Under the pieces are notes generated by a model. It worked only from the letters and a program-made list of their open reading frames with translations. It searched no databases and was not told where the DNA came from. The position numbers were made by a program, and so were the translations under genes. A DNA stretch of 64,000 bases from an uncultured Sphingopyxis sp. (lineage in GTDB: Bacteria; Pseudomonadota; Alphaproteobacteria; Sphingomonadales; Sphingomonadaceae). Positions 17,205-25,922 of the stretch are shown in pieces; the stretch's first letter is position 1, and every line of letters begins with the position of its first letter. Location: contig NZ_LT598653.1 of assembly GCF_900078365.1 (NCBI RefSeq), forward strand, positions 4,075,860-4,139,859, in the 5' to 3' direction.

Positions 17205-19721
17205 ATGGCCGCCGACAGTCCGCCCGATTTCCGCCTTCGCCTTCGCCGCGACGGCAATGCCGTCATCACCTGGCTGCGCGACATGTGGACGCGGCGCTGG
17301 TTCCGCTGGCTCGGCTATCTCGCGCTCGCCGGTCTGCTCGGCCTCGTGCTGATCTGGGCGGTTTTCGCGCGCGACCTGCCCTCGGTCGATCAGCTTCGCG
17401 ACTATGAGCCGCCGCTGCCGACGATGGTCCGCGACGGCGAGGGCAAGCCGGTCCACAGCTATGCCCGCGAACGCCGCGTTCAGCTCGAATATAGCGAATA
17501 TCCGCAGCTCCTGGTGCGCGCCTTCCTCGCCGCCGAGGACAAGACCTTCTTCAGCCATGGCGGCATCGACTATCCGGGCATAGCGAGCGCGATCGTCACC
17601 AACCTGTCGAACAGCGGCCGCCCCGTCGGCGCCTCGACCATCACCCAGCAGGTGGCGAAGAATCTGCTGCTCACCAACGAGCTGAGCTATCGTCGCAAGA
17701 TTCGCGAGGCGATTCTTGCGATGCGCATCGAGGATGCGCTGACCAAGGAACAGATTCTCGAGCTTTATCTCAACGAAATCCCGCTCGGCCGCCGCAGCTT
17801 CGGCGTGCAGGCGGCGAGCCGCGCCTATTTCGACAAGGATGTCGACCAGCTCGCGCTGCACGAAATGGCCTTCCTCGCGATTCTGCCCAAGGCGCCCGAG
17901 AAATACGGCCGCGCGCGTTTCGAGCGCGATGCGCTCGCGCGCCGCAATTTCGTGCTCGGGTCGATGGAGGATAATGGCTGGATCAGCGCGGCGCAGCGCG
18001 ACGCGGCGCGCGCGATGCCGCTCGGCCTGACCGACCGGGGTAACCGCGCGGTCGCGCAGGTCGGCGGCTATTATATGGAAGAGGTGCGGCGCCAGCTGAT
18101 CGCCGAGTTCGGCGAAACTGCCGAGGTCGGCCCCCACAGCGTTTATGCCGGCGGCCTCTGGGTGCGCACCCCCTATGACGGCAAGATGCAGGAGGCCGCG
18201 GCGATGGCGCTGCGCAAGGGGCTCCAGCGCTATGACGCGGGCAAGGGCTGGTCGGGACCGATCGCGACGATCGAGGCCGACGACCAGTGGCAGAGCCGCC
18301 TCGCCTCGAGCTTCATCGGCATCGATTACGACAATTGGCGCGTCGCGGCCGTGCTCTCGAAATCGGGGGGCGAGGCGCGGATCGGCTTTTCGAACGGTGA
18401 CACCGGACGCCTGCCCGCGAGTTCGGCGGGGATGCGCTATCGCAAGACCGGCGGCAGCGCCTTTTCGGCGCTGCGCCCGGGCGATCTGATCGTCGTCAAA
18501 TCGGCGGGCGGCGACCGCTACGCGCTGCGCAATATCCCCGAAGTATCGGGCGGCATGGTCGTCGAAAGCCCGCATTCGGGCCGCATCTATGCGATGCAGG
18601 GCGGCTTCGACGTCCGCCTGTCGTCGTTCAACCGCGCGACGCAGGCCGAACGCCAGCCTGGCTCGACGATCAAGCCTTTCGTCTATGCCGCCGCGCTCGA
18701 CAACGGGATGACCCCCGCGACGATGATCGTCGACGGCTCCTTCTGCGTCTATCAGGGCGCGGCGCTCGGCAACAAATGCTTCCGCAACTTCGGCAATTCG
18801 GGCGGCAGCGGCGAGCACACGATGCGCTGGGGCCTCGAACAGTCGCGCAACCTGATGACCGTGCGCGCGGCGAGCCTCGTGGGAATGGAACCGGTCGTCG
18901 AGATGATCAGCCGGATGGGCATCGGCAAGCACGAACCCTATCTGTCGACCGCGCTCGGCGCCGGAACGACGACGGTCGAAAAGATCACCAATGCGTACGC
19001 GATGCTCGCCAATCACGGCCGCGAACTGAAGCCGCGCGTGATCGACTATGCGCAGGACCGCCGCGGCAAGGTGATCTTTCCGAAGAACTGGAAGCCCTGC
19101 GAAGGCTGCAACATGAAGGATTGGGACGGCCGGCCGATGCCGCGCTTCACCAAGTCGGGCAAGCAGCTGATGGACCCGATCACCGCTTATCAGGTCGTCC
19201 ATATGCTCGAAGGCGTGGTCCAGCGCGGCACCGCGGTGCGGCTGCGCGATCTCGGCGTGCCGCTGTTCGGCAAGACCGGGACGACTTCGGGTCCGAACGA
19301 TGTCTGGTTCGTCGGCGGCACGCCTGACGTGGTCGCGGGCATGTATATCGGTTTCGACCAGCCGCGCAGCATGGGCGGCTATGCGCAGGGCGGCAGCTAT
19401 GCCGCGCCGATCTTCAAGGATTTCGCGCACGCGGCGCTCGCCGACCGCCAGCCGATTCCCTTTTCGGCGCCGAAGGGCGTGCGCATGGTGCGCATCGACC
19501 GCCAGTCGGGCCGGCGCGTCTATGGCAGCTGGCCGGGCACCGATCCCAAGGCGTCGATCATCTGGGAAGCGTTCAAGCCCGAAAGCGAACCGCGGCGGAC
19601 GATTCGCGAAGAAGAGATCAAGCCGGCCAAGGCGGCGCCCCGGCAGGACGTGCCCGTCCAGCAAAGCCCCGGCCGGCGCAGCGACAGCGAATTCCTGGAG
19701 GATCGCGGCGGCATCATCTGA
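17205..19721 (+). CDS. mrcA: Class A penicillin-binding protein 1A
   Basis: Bifunctional peptidoglycan synthase of 838 aa. One N-terminal membrane helix lies at about residues 36-54. The GT51 glycosyltransferase domain has the catalytic glutamate E111 in AAEDKTFFSHGGID, followed by GASTITQQVAKN. An OB-like insert separates it from the transpeptidase domain, with nucleophile S487 in GSTIKPF, SRN (SxN motif) in EQSRNLMTV, and GKTGTT. The last ~60 residues are a charged tail. The amidase - PBP1A - prfB order is typical of sphingomonads. A long antisense frame over this gene is a composition artefact. Confidence 0.95.
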   Translation: MAADSPPDFRLRLRRDGNAVITWLRDMWTRRWFRWLGYLALAGLLGLVLIWAVFARDLPSVDQLRDYEPPLPTMVRDGEGKPVHSYARERRVQLEYSEYPQLLVRAFLAAEDKTFFSHGGIDYPGIASAIVTNLSNSGRPVGASTITQQVAKNLLLTNELSYRRKIREAILAMRIEDALTKEQILELYLNEIPLGRRSFGVQAASRAYFDKDVDQLALHEMAFLAILPKAPEKYGRARFERDALARRNFVLGSMEDNGWISAAQRDAARAMPLGLTDRGNRAVAQVGGYYMEEVRRQLIAEFGETAEVGPHSVYAGGLWVRTPYDGKMQEAAAMALRKGLQRYDAGKGWSGPIATIEADDQWQSRLASSFIGIDYDNWRVAAVLSKSGGEARIGFSNGDTGRLPASSAGMRYRKTGGSAFSALRPGDLIVVKSAGGDRYALRNIPEVSGGMVVESPHSGRIYAMQGGFDVRLSSFNRATQAERQPGSTIKPFVYAAALDNGMTPATMIVDGSFCVYQGAALGNKCFRNFGNSGGSGEHTMRWGLEQSRNLMTVRAASLVGMEPVVEMISRMGIGKHEPYLSTALGAGTTTVEKITNAYAMLANHGRELKPRVIDYAQDRRGKVIFPKNWKPCEGCNMKDWDGRPMPRFTKSGKQLMDPITAYQVVHMLEGVVQRGTAVRLRDLGVPLFGKTGTTSGPNDVWFVGGTPDVVAGMYIGFDQPRSMGGYAQGGSYAAPIFKDFAHAALADRQPIPFSAPKGVRMVRIDRQSGRRVYGSWPGTDPKASIIWEAFKPESEPRRTIREEEIKPAKAAPRQDVPVQQSPGRRSDSEFLEDRGGII

Positions 19722-19792
19722 CGGCTGCGCACCTCCTTCCCCTGCGGCCTTCGAGGTCGTAAGGGCGGACCAAATTATTCAGGAGCAAGGAC

Positions 19793-20920
19793 ATGCGCGC
19801 CGAAGCGCAGGATCATATCGACAGGATTGGCGCCGCATTGGCGCTGCTGCGCCGCTTTCTCGACTGGGACCGCGCGGTGCGGCGGCTCGACGAACTCAAT
19901 GCGAAGGTCGAGGACCCGACGCTGTGGAACGACGCGAAGGCGGCGCAAGAGGTGATGCGCGAACGCCGCCGGCTCGACGAGGCGATCACGGCGACGCGCG
20001 CGATCGAAACCGAATGCGCCGACACCGCCGAACTGATCGAACTCGCCGAGATGGAAGGCGATGAGGGACTTGTCGACGAGGCGGTGGCGTCGCTGGCGTT
20101 GCTCGCCGCGCGCGCCGAGGAAGACAAGATCAAGGCACTGCTCGCGGGCGAGGCTGACGGCAACGACTGCTATATCGAAGTCCATGCCGGCGCCGGCGGC
20201 ACCGAAAGCCAGGACTGGGCCGAGATGCTCCAGCGCATGTATATGCGCTGGGCCGAAAAGCGCGGGATGAAGGTCGAACTCGTCGAATATCAGGCGGGCG
20301 AGCAGGCGGGGATCAAGTCGGCGACGATGCTGGTGAAGGGCGAGAACGCCTATGGCTATGCGAAGACCGAGAGCGGCGTCCACCGCCTCGTCCGCATCTC
20401 GCCCTATGACAGCTCGGCGCGGCGCCACACGAGCTTTTCGAGCGTCTGGGTCTATCCGGTGATCGACGACAATATCGAGATCGAGATCAACGAGGGCGAC
20501 CTCAAGATCGACACCTATCGCGCGTCGGGCGCGGGCGGGCAGCACGTCAACACGACCGATTCGGCGGTTCGCATCACGCACATCCCGACCGGGATCGTCG
20601 TCGCCAGCCAGAACGACCGCTCGCAGCACAAGAACCGCGCGACCGCGATGGGGATGCTGAAGGCGCGGATGTACGAGGCCGAGCTGCAGAAGCGCGAGGC
20701 GGCCGCATCGGGCGAATATCAGGCGAAGACCGAGATCGGCTGGGGCCACCAGATCCGCTCCTACGTCCTCCAGCCCTATCAGCTGGTGAAGGATCTGCGC
20801 ACCGGCGTGACCTCGACGGCGCCGGGCGACGTGCTCGACGGCGCGCTCGACCCGTTCATGGCGGCGGCGCTATCGCAGAAGGTGACCGGCGAAAAGGTCG
20901 AGGTGGAGGACATCGATTGA
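19793..20920 (+). CDS. prfB: Peptide chain release factor 2, no frameshift
   Basis: Releases finished proteins at UGA and UAA. The 375-aa protein has the peptidyl-hydrolase motif GGQHVNTTDSAVRI and the RF2-type segment RISPYDSSARRHTSF. The recognition tripeptide (SPF in E. coli RF2) could not be located with certainty. The N-terminal region LRRFLDWDRAV aligns with the E. coli site where prfB carries an in-frame UGA and programmed +1 frameshift. Here the frame is continuous, so autoregulatory frameshifting is absent. The stop overlaps the next start (TGATG). Confidence 0.95.
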   Translation: MRAEAQDHIDRIGAALALLRRFLDWDRAVRRLDELNAKVEDPTLWNDAKAAQEVMRERRRLDEAITATRAIETECADTAELIELAEMEGDEGLVDEAVASLALLAARAEEDKIKALLAGEADGNDCYIEVHAGAGGTESQDWAEMLQRMYMRWAEKRGMKVELVEYQAGEQAGIKSATMLVKGENAYGYAKTESGVHRLVRISPYDSSARRHTSFSSVWVYPVIDDNIEIEINEGDLKIDTYRASGAGGQHVNTTDSAVRITHIPTGIVVASQNDRSQHKNRATAMGMLKARMYEAELQKREAAASGEYQAKTEIGWGHQIRSYVLQPYQLVKDLRTGVTSTAPGDVLDGALDPFMAAALSQKVTGEKVEVEDID

Positions 20921-21639
20921 TGAAGCGCGCGGCGCTCGCCCTGCTGACGCTCGTACCGCTGCTTGGCGGCTGCGACGCGCCTTGGGACGATAGCAGCGAC
21001 CGCGCCGAAACCGCGCGCGACTTTCCGCCCGCCGACCGGCCGGTGGCGCCGACGGTTTCGACCAAATGGTCGACCGAGGAAGCGCGCGACCGCGTCAACG
21101 AGGCCGAGGACGTCATGGATTCGGCCGACGTCCGTCCCGGCATGACCGTCGCCGACATCGGCGCGGGCGACGGCTATTATACCGTGCGCCTCGCGCAGCG
21201 CGTCGGCGCGGGTGGCCGCGTGCTCGCGCAGGACATCATGCCGCAAGTGATCGAGCGCCTCGCCGACCGCGTCGCGCGCGAACGGCTCGACAATGTCTCG
21301 CTGAAGCTCGGCGCGGTCGACGATCCGCGCCTGCCCGAGGACAGCTTCGACCGCGTCTTCATGGTCCATATGTATCACGAGATCGGCGAGCCCTACGCCT
21401 TTCTGTGGCGGCTGCGCCCGGCCTTGCGCCAGGGCGGACAGGTGATCGTCGTCGACGGCGACCGCCCGATCGCGCAGCATGGCACGCCCTTCCGCCTGCT
21501 CGTCTGCGAATTTCAGGCGGTGGGCTACAAGCTCGTCTCTTACGACGACAAGCAGCACGCCGGCGGCTATCTCGCGCGTTTCGTGCCCACGGGCAAACGT
21601 CCCGAACCGGAGGCGATCAAGGTCTGCGACAATCCGTGA
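20920..21639 (+). CDS. Class I SAM methyltransferase with lipoprotein-type signal
   Basis: A 239-aa protein whose Rossmann methyltransferase fold starts at VADIGAGDGYYTVRLAQ (SAM-binding motif I), with the acidic post-motif in VLAQDIMPQ. The N-terminus MKRAALALLTLVPLLGGCDA looks like a lipoprotein signal with lipobox LGGC. That is odd for a SAM enzyme, since SAM is cytoplasmic. Translation is coupled to prfB through a TGATG overlap, but this does not match PrmC, the usual RF methylase, which carries an NPPY motif absent here. The substrate is unknown. Confidence 0.75.
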   Translation: MKRAALALLTLVPLLGGCDAPWDDSSDRAETARDFPPADRPVAPTVSTKWSTEEARDRVNEAEDVMDSADVRPGMTVADIGAGDGYYTVRLAQRVGAGGRVLAQDIMPQVIERLADRVARERLDNVSLKLGAVDDPRLPEDSFDRVFMVHMYHEIGEPYAFLWRLRPALRQGGQVIVVDGDRPIAQHGTPFRLLVCEFQAVGYKLVSYDDKQHAGGYLARFVPTGKRPEPEAIKVCDNP

Positions 21640-21643
21640 AACA

Positions 21644-21676
21644 CCGTCGCCCCGCCTGCGCGGGGGCGACGGGTTT
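21644..21676 (+). terminator. Candidate terminator after the prfB-methyltransferase pair
   Basis: A GC-rich stem (CCGTCGCCCCGC, 21644-21655, with 21660-21672, one bulged G) is followed by GTTTAT. It begins within a few bases of the methyltransferase stop codon. The U-run is short, so termination may be partial. Confidence 0.5.
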
Positions 21677-21737
21677 ATAGCGTGATCATATTGGATGGAA
21701 TCGCCATCCCGGCGAATCCTTTCCCTATATGAAAAGC

Positions 21738-21825
21738 TGTGTGCTCCCGCGAAGGCGGGAGCCCATCACCCGCCGGCTCGAAATGGCACCGGCCGGAGAT
21801 GGGCTCCCGCCTTCGCGGGGACACA
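21738..21825. repeat. Palindromic repeat, CCCGCGAAGGCGGG family
   Basis: Arms 21738-21767 and 21798-21825 are near-complementary, each with a CCCGCGAAGGCGGG or CCCGCCTTCGCGGG mini-hairpin. It lies between convergent genes. Third member of the family in this window. Confidence 0.85.
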
Positions 21826-21865
21826 TCGCTTTTCCGGTGGGGGATTCGGCCTGACTCCACAAACC

Positions 21866-22240
21866 CTAATAGACGATCAGCCGGTCCTCCGCCGCGACCG
21901 CGGCAAGAAAGCTGACCACCCCGCCCGCCTTGACGCCGCCAACGATCCGGTCGGCGGTCAGGTCGGCAAGAGCCAGTCCCGACTGGCACACGATCATCTC
22001 GACCCCGCTCGCCAATGCTTCGTCGATCAGTTCGGCGAGGCCGGGCAGGCCCGCCGCCCGCCGTGCGCCGTCCCCTGCAAAGCCCGCGGGCGGGCGCAAC
22101 ATCGCTGCCGCATCGCCCTGGAGGAATAGTCGCGCCGGCCCGCCCAGCGCGGCGGCGGCGATAGCGGTCTCTAGTGCGGCGCAGAAACGCCGCCCTTCGG
22201 CGACCGCGACGATGATGTTCAGACCTGGCATATCGGGCAT
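21866..22240 (-). CDS. DsrE-like small protein
   Basis: A 124-aa protein with a DsrE/YchN-like alpha/beta pattern: a first strand (NIIVAVAEG), a long helix, RLFLQGDAAAML, and the segment GVEMIVCQSGLALADL with a cysteine at the position where sulfur-carrying relatives have theirs. Such proteins take part in sulfur relay or are of unknown function. It overlaps the upstream MoeB-like gene by about 22 bp, so the two are co-translated, which suggests a sulfur-transfer link. ATG 22240 or 22231 may be the start. Confidence 0.75.
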   Translation of the reverse strand: MPDMPGLNIIVAVAEGRRFCAALETAIAAAALGGPARLFLQGDAAAMLRPPAGFAGDGARRAAGLPGLAELIDEALASGVEMIVCQSGLALADLTADRIVGGVKAGGVVSFLAAVAAEDRLIVY

Positions 22241-22968
22241 TCGGGATCCTCGGGCACGCCGACCTCGCGCCAGCGGCGATCGAGCATATCGACGATCGCG
22301 AGCCGGCCGGTGAGCGGCGATCCCCAGCCGGACAGCGCGCGCACCGCCTCGAGCGCTGCCACCGTGCCGATCATGCCCGCGAGCGCGCCCATCACGCCGG
22401 TTTCGGCGCAGTTGATTCCAGGCCGGTCGGGATCGTTGCCGACAAGACAAGCATAGCAGGCGTGGCCCGCGCGCCAGCCCTCATAGAGCGCGACCTGCCC
22501 CTCGAACGCCCCGATGGCGGCGCTGAGCAGCGGGATTTGCAGCGTCACCGCGGCGCGGTTGACGCCAAGCCGCGTCGCGAAATTGTCGCAGCCGTCGAGG
22601 ATCAGGCTCGCGCCCTTCAGCAGCGCCGCGGCGTTCGCATCGTCGAGCCGCCGGGTGACCGCGATCGCCTCGACATGCGGATTGATCCGCCGCGCCGCCT
22701 CGGCCGCGACCTCGGCCTTCGGCGCGCCGAGATCGGCGTCGGTGAACAAAGGCTGGCGGTGGAGGTTCGACAGCTCGACGATGTCATGATCGATGATCGT
22801 CAGCTTGCCGACGCCCGCCGCCGCCAGATAGGTGATCGCCGGACAGCCGACACCGCCCGCGCCGATCAGCGCAACATGGCTCGCCTTCAGCTTCGCCTGC
22901 CCCGCGCCGCCGAACTGCGGCAGGATGATCTGGCGCGCATAGCGGTCGAGTTCGGCGTCGCTGAGCAC
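22219..22968 (-). CDS. moeB: MoeB/ThiF-type E1-like adenylyltransferase
   Basis: Activates the C-terminus of a ubiquitin-like sulfur carrier (MoaD or ThiS) by adenylation. The 249-aa protein has the ATP-binding motif LIGAGGVGCPAITYLAAAG, the arginine-containing SNLHRQPLF motif, the conserved aspartate in LILDGCDNFATR, and two CxxC pairs (CYAC and CPIC) that bind zinc. No rhodanese domain follows. MoeB and ThiF cannot be separated by motif alone, and the symbol reflects the best guess. The operon order is coaBC - dut - this gene - DsrE-like. Confidence 0.88.
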   Translation of the reverse strand: MLSDAELDRYARQIILPQFGGAGQAKLKASHVALIGAGGVGCPAITYLAAAGVGKLTIIDHDIVELSNLHRQPLFTDADLGAPKAEVAAEAARRINPHVEAIAVTRRLDDANAAALLKGASLILDGCDNFATRLGVNRAAVTLQIPLLSAAIGAFEGQVALYEGWRAGHACYACLVGNDPDRPGINCAETGVMGALAGMIGTVAALEAVRALSGWGSPLTGRLAIVDMLDRRWREVGVPEDPECPICQV

Positions 22969-22971
22969 CGA

Positions 22972-23508
22972 TCAGCGCAGTTTGATGCCCGACAGCGAAG
23001 CGACGCCGGCCGTATCCGCGGTTTCGTCGACCGCCTCGCTCGCGGTCCCGGTCGACCCGAAACCGCCGGCGCCGCGCGCCGTCGCGTCGAGCGTCGCCAC
23101 TTCGGCAAAGGCCGCGCGCTGCACCGGCGCGGGGACGAGCTGGGCGATGCGGTCGCCGCGCTTGATCTCGAACGGCTCGTCGCCGAGATTGGCGAGGATC
23201 ACCTTCACCTCGCCGCGATAGTCGCTGTCGATCGTCCCCGGCGTGTTGAGGCAGGTGACGCCATGCTTCAAGGCGAGGCCCGAGCGCGGGCGCACCTGCA
23301 CCTCATAGCCCGCGGGGATCGCCATCGCGAAGCCCGTCGCGACCGCGTGGCGCGCGCCGGGGCGCAGCGTCAGCGTTTCCGCCGCGACGACGTCCATCCC
23401 CGCCGCGCCTTCCGACGCATAGGCAGGCAGGGGCAGGCCGCCGCCGTTGGGCAGCCGCTGGATGGCGATTTCAATTTCCTTCAACGGGGATGCGCTTGTC
23501 GAGTTCAT
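22972..23508 (-). CDS. dut: dUTP pyrophosphatase
   Basis: Hydrolyses dUTP to dUMP, keeping uracil out of DNA. The 178-aa trimeric-type enzyme shows motif I (AAGMDVVA), motif II (RPRSGLALKHG), motif III with the catalytic aspartate in NTPGTIDSDYRGE, motif IV (RGDRIAQLV) and the P-loop-like motif V (GGFGSTG). Bacterial enzymes usually end shortly after motif V (about 150 aa); this one has about 25 extra acidic residues. It overlaps the end of coaBC by 38 bp, so expression is coupled. The coaBC-dut pairing is common in proteobacteria. Confidence 0.95.
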   Translation of the reverse strand: MNSTSASPLKEIEIAIQRLPNGGGLPLPAYASEGAAGMDVVAAETLTLRPGARHAVATGFAMAIPAGYEVQVRPRSGLALKHGVTCLNTPGTIDSDYRGEVKVILANLGDEPFEIKRGDRIAQLVPAPVQRAAFAEVATLDATARGAGGFGSTGTASEAVDETADTAGVASLSGIKLR

Positions 23509-24733
23509 CGGCGATCTTTTCCATCAATTTGCGGGCGACGGCCGCTTTGGGCAGCCGGTCCCAGCTGTCCACGCCGTCTTTTCTGACGATATGCACCCGG
23601 TTCTCTTCGCCGCCCATCGGGTCGGCGGACACGTCGTTGGCGACGATCCAGTCGCATCCCTTGCGCGCGAGCTTGGCTTGGGCATGCGCGATGACGTCGT
23701 TGGTCTCGGCGGCGAAACCGATCAGCAGCGGCGGGCGATCGGCGCTTTTGGCGACGCCGGCGAGAATGTCGGGATTTTCGGCGAGCGCGAGCGGCGGGAC
23801 CTGCCCGCTGCCGTCCTTCTTGATCTTCTGCGCCGCGGTATCGGCGGCGCGCCAGTCGGCGACGGCGGCGACCATGATCGCGGCATCGACGGGCAAGCCC
23901 TGCTCCACTTCGCTCGCCATCTCGCGCGCGGTCTCGACATCGACGCGGATCACACCGGGCGGCGTCGGCAGCGGGACCGGCCCGGCGATCAGCAGCACCT
24001 CGGCGCCCGCTTCGGCGGCGGCGGCGGCGATCGCGAAGCCTTGCTTCCCGCTCGACCGGTTGGCGATGTAGCGCACCGGATCGATCGGCTCGTGCGTCGG
24101 CCCCGCGGTGATCAGGATGCGCCGCCCGAACAGCGGGCGATGGTTGGCGGGCGCGAAATCGGGCTGGCCGGTGAGCGGCACGACGGCAGGCGCGTCGGCG
24201 AGCGCCGCGTCGATCGCCGCCTTGATCGCTTCGGGCTCGGGCAGGCGGCCGGGGCCATATTCGCCGCACGCCATCTCGCCCTCGCCGGGCTCCATCACCG
24301 TCACCCCGTCGCCGCGCAGCGTCGCGACATTGCGCCGGGTCGCGGCGTGCAGCCACATGCGCACATTCATCGCGGGCGCGGCGAGCACGGGCTTGTCGGT
24401 CGCGAGCAGCAGTGTGGTCGCGAGGTCGTCGGCGATTCCCGCCGCCATCTTCGCGAGCAGGTCGGCGGTCGCGGGCGCGACGACGACGAGATCGGCTTCG
24501 CGGCTCAATTGGATATGCCCCATCTCGACCTCGTCCTTCAGGTCGAAGAGGTTGGTATAAACCTTGTTTTCGCTGAGCGCGGCGAGCGTCAGCGGCGTGA
24601 CGAACTGCTCGCCCGCGCGCGTGATCACGCAGCGCACGGTCATGCCCGCCTTGCGGAGCAGGCGGACAAGCTCGATCGCCTTATAGGCGGCGATGCCGCC
24701 GCCGACGATCAGCAGGATGCGCGGAGCGGCCAT
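23471..24733 (-). CDS. coaBC: Bifunctional phosphopantothenoylcysteine decarboxylase/synthetase
   Basis: Carries out the second and third steps of coenzyme A synthesis. The N-terminal CoaC flavoprotein domain has VGGGIAAYKAIELVR, the PAMNVRMW signature and the active-site cysteine in MACGEYGPG. The C-terminal CoaB domain has ITAGPTHEPIDPVRYIAN and SSGKQGFAIA, followed by VANDVS. The 420-aa length is normal. Most CoaC proteins read GVTGGIAAYK at the start; the VGGG here is a small variation. Its ATG overlaps the stop of a 17-codon leader frame (24733-24786). Confidence 0.95.
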   Translation of the reverse strand: MAAPRILLIVGGGIAAYKAIELVRLLRKAGMTVRCVITRAGEQFVTPLTLAALSENKVYTNLFDLKDEVEMGHIQLSREADLVVVAPATADLLAKMAAGIADDLATTLLLATDKPVLAAPAMNVRMWLHAATRRNVATLRGDGVTVMEPGEGEMACGEYGPGRLPEPEAIKAAIDAALADAPAVVPLTGQPDFAPANHRPLFGRRILITAGPTHEPIDPVRYIANRSSGKQGFAIAAAAAEAGAEVLLIAGPVPLPTPPGVIRVDVETAREMASEVEQGLPVDAAIMVAAVADWRAADTAAQKIKKDGSGQVPPLALAENPDILAGVAKSADRPPLLIGFAAETNDVIAHAQAKLARKGCDWIVANDVSADPMGGEENRVHIVRKDGVDSWDRLPKAAVARKLMEKIADELDKRIPVEGN

Positions 24734-24786
24734 CAGCGGTGGCGGGCCTGCCCGGCGCGGGCGGCGATCGACAGGGGGTGATTCAT
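24733..24786 (-). CDS. Possible 17-aa leader peptide coupled to coaBC
   Basis: The short frame MNHPLSIAARAGQARHR begins at 24786, six bases after a strong GAAGGAGA ribosome site, and its TGA overlaps the coaBC ATG (TGATG). No comparable ribosome site lies directly upstream of coaBC, so coaBC may be translated by re-initiation. The peptide is basic with no recognisable domain. It could be a regulatory leader or simply the true translation entry point. Confidence 0.4.
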   Translation of the reverse strand: MNHPLSIAARAGQARHR

Positions 24787-24830
24787 CGCCGTCTCCTTCG
24801 CCCTCCAGTTATGCGCTTCCTCGCCCCAGT

Positions 24831-25922
24831 TCAAGCAGCGGGCCGCGCCCGCCCGAGCAGCGAGCGCACCAGCCCGGCCAGCGCGGCGGGAGCGAGGGCA
24901 AGGCCGACGAACAGCGTCGGAGTGACAAGCATCGCCCAATAGAAATTGGCCGGGCGCGCGAAGAGCATCAGCAGCGCGGCATAGAAGAGCTGGATCAGCA
25001 ACACCGCGAGCCCCAGCCGCGACCGCCACGCCGCCCAGCCGAGCAGCGCGAGCGGGACGAGCAGGGCGGCCGCCCAGCCTTCGAAAAAGCGCAGGATCGA
25101 GGAGGCCTGAACGAAGGACAGATAGGCGATCCAGCCGCCCTGTCCGTGCCAGCCCTGGCTTGCGGGGTCGGCGGGGTTCGTGACCGCGGCGATCGCCGCG
25201 ATATGCGCCGCAAGCCCCCCGGCGAAACAGAGACCAACCGCCAGCCAGCCCGCCGCCGCGCGCCAGTCGCGATCGATCAGCGCGAACAGCCCGAACAGCA
25301 TCGCGACGGGCAGGACCGTCTCGCGGATCGCCAGCGCGGCTGCGACGAGCGCCAGTGCCGCCCACGGGCGCGCCGGGCGGTAGAGCGCGAGCGCCAGCGC
25401 GAGGAGGACGCCCGCCGCGACCTCGTGAATATAGAGCCACTCGCGCGCGGCGAGCTGTGTCAGGTTCGCCGCGACGAACAGCGCCGCGACCGGGGCATAG
25501 CGCGGGAGGTCGGACTCGGTCCGCAGCCGCCGGTACCAGGCGAGGATCGCGGCGCCGCCGGTCAGCAGGAACAGGAGCACCGCGTTGCGCTCGCCGGGCG
25601 CAGCGACGATATGGGCGAGCGTCGGCAGGCGAACCGTCACGAAGGGGCGTAGCGGATAATGGCCGCGGCGATGTTCGGCCGCCGCCGCCGTATAATAGGA
25701 TTCGCCCGCCGCGACGCGCTGCGCGATGCGCGCGTAAAGCGCATGATCGCCGGCGAGGCCGTCGAAATGCCCCGATGCCGGCTTGGCGACCGCGAGATGG
25801 TTACGCCCGACGCCGCCCGCCGCGCCCCACGCCATCAGCAGTGCCAGCAGCGCCAGTACCGCCGCCGCGACCGGGCGTGAAACCCCGGCAAAGCGGTTCC
25901 AGCCGGGCGCGTCGCGCGTCAT
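24831..25922 (-). CDS. Polytopic membrane protein, glycosyltransferase-partner type
   Basis: A 363-aa protein with about 9-10 hydrophobic segments. The first loop contains HFDGLAGDHALYARIAQRVAAGE, a periplasmic loop with an acidic residue after the first helix, as in GT-C-type or ArnT-like transferases. No catalytic residue can be assigned firmly. Its ATG overlaps the stop of the GT2-GtrA gene (ATGA), so the two form an operon. It probably works with it in transferring a polyprenyl-linked sugar to the cell envelope. Confidence 0.65.
   Translation of the reverse strand: MTRDAPGWNRFAGVSRPVAAAVLALLALLMAWGAAGGVGRNHLAVAKPASGHFDGLAGDHALYARIAQRVAAGESYYTAAAAEHRRGHYPLRPFVTVRLPTLAHIVAAPGERNAVLLFLLTGGAAILAWYRRLRTESDLPRYAPVAALFVAANLTQLAAREWLYIHEVAAGVLLALALALYRPARPWAALALVAAALAIRETVLPVAMLFGLFALIDRDWRAAAGWLAVGLCFAGGLAAHIAAIAAVTNPADPASQGWHGQGGWIAYLSFVQASSILRFFEGWAAALLVPLALLGWAAWRSRLGLAVLLIQLFYAALLMLFARPANFYWAMLVTPTLFVGLALAPAALAGLVRSLLGRARPAA

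Noticed and set aside
17064..19664. 866-codon open frame on the minus strand
   Set aside because: It is antisense to the clear PBP1A gene, Arg/Ala-rich and without motifs; long shadows are expected at this GC content.
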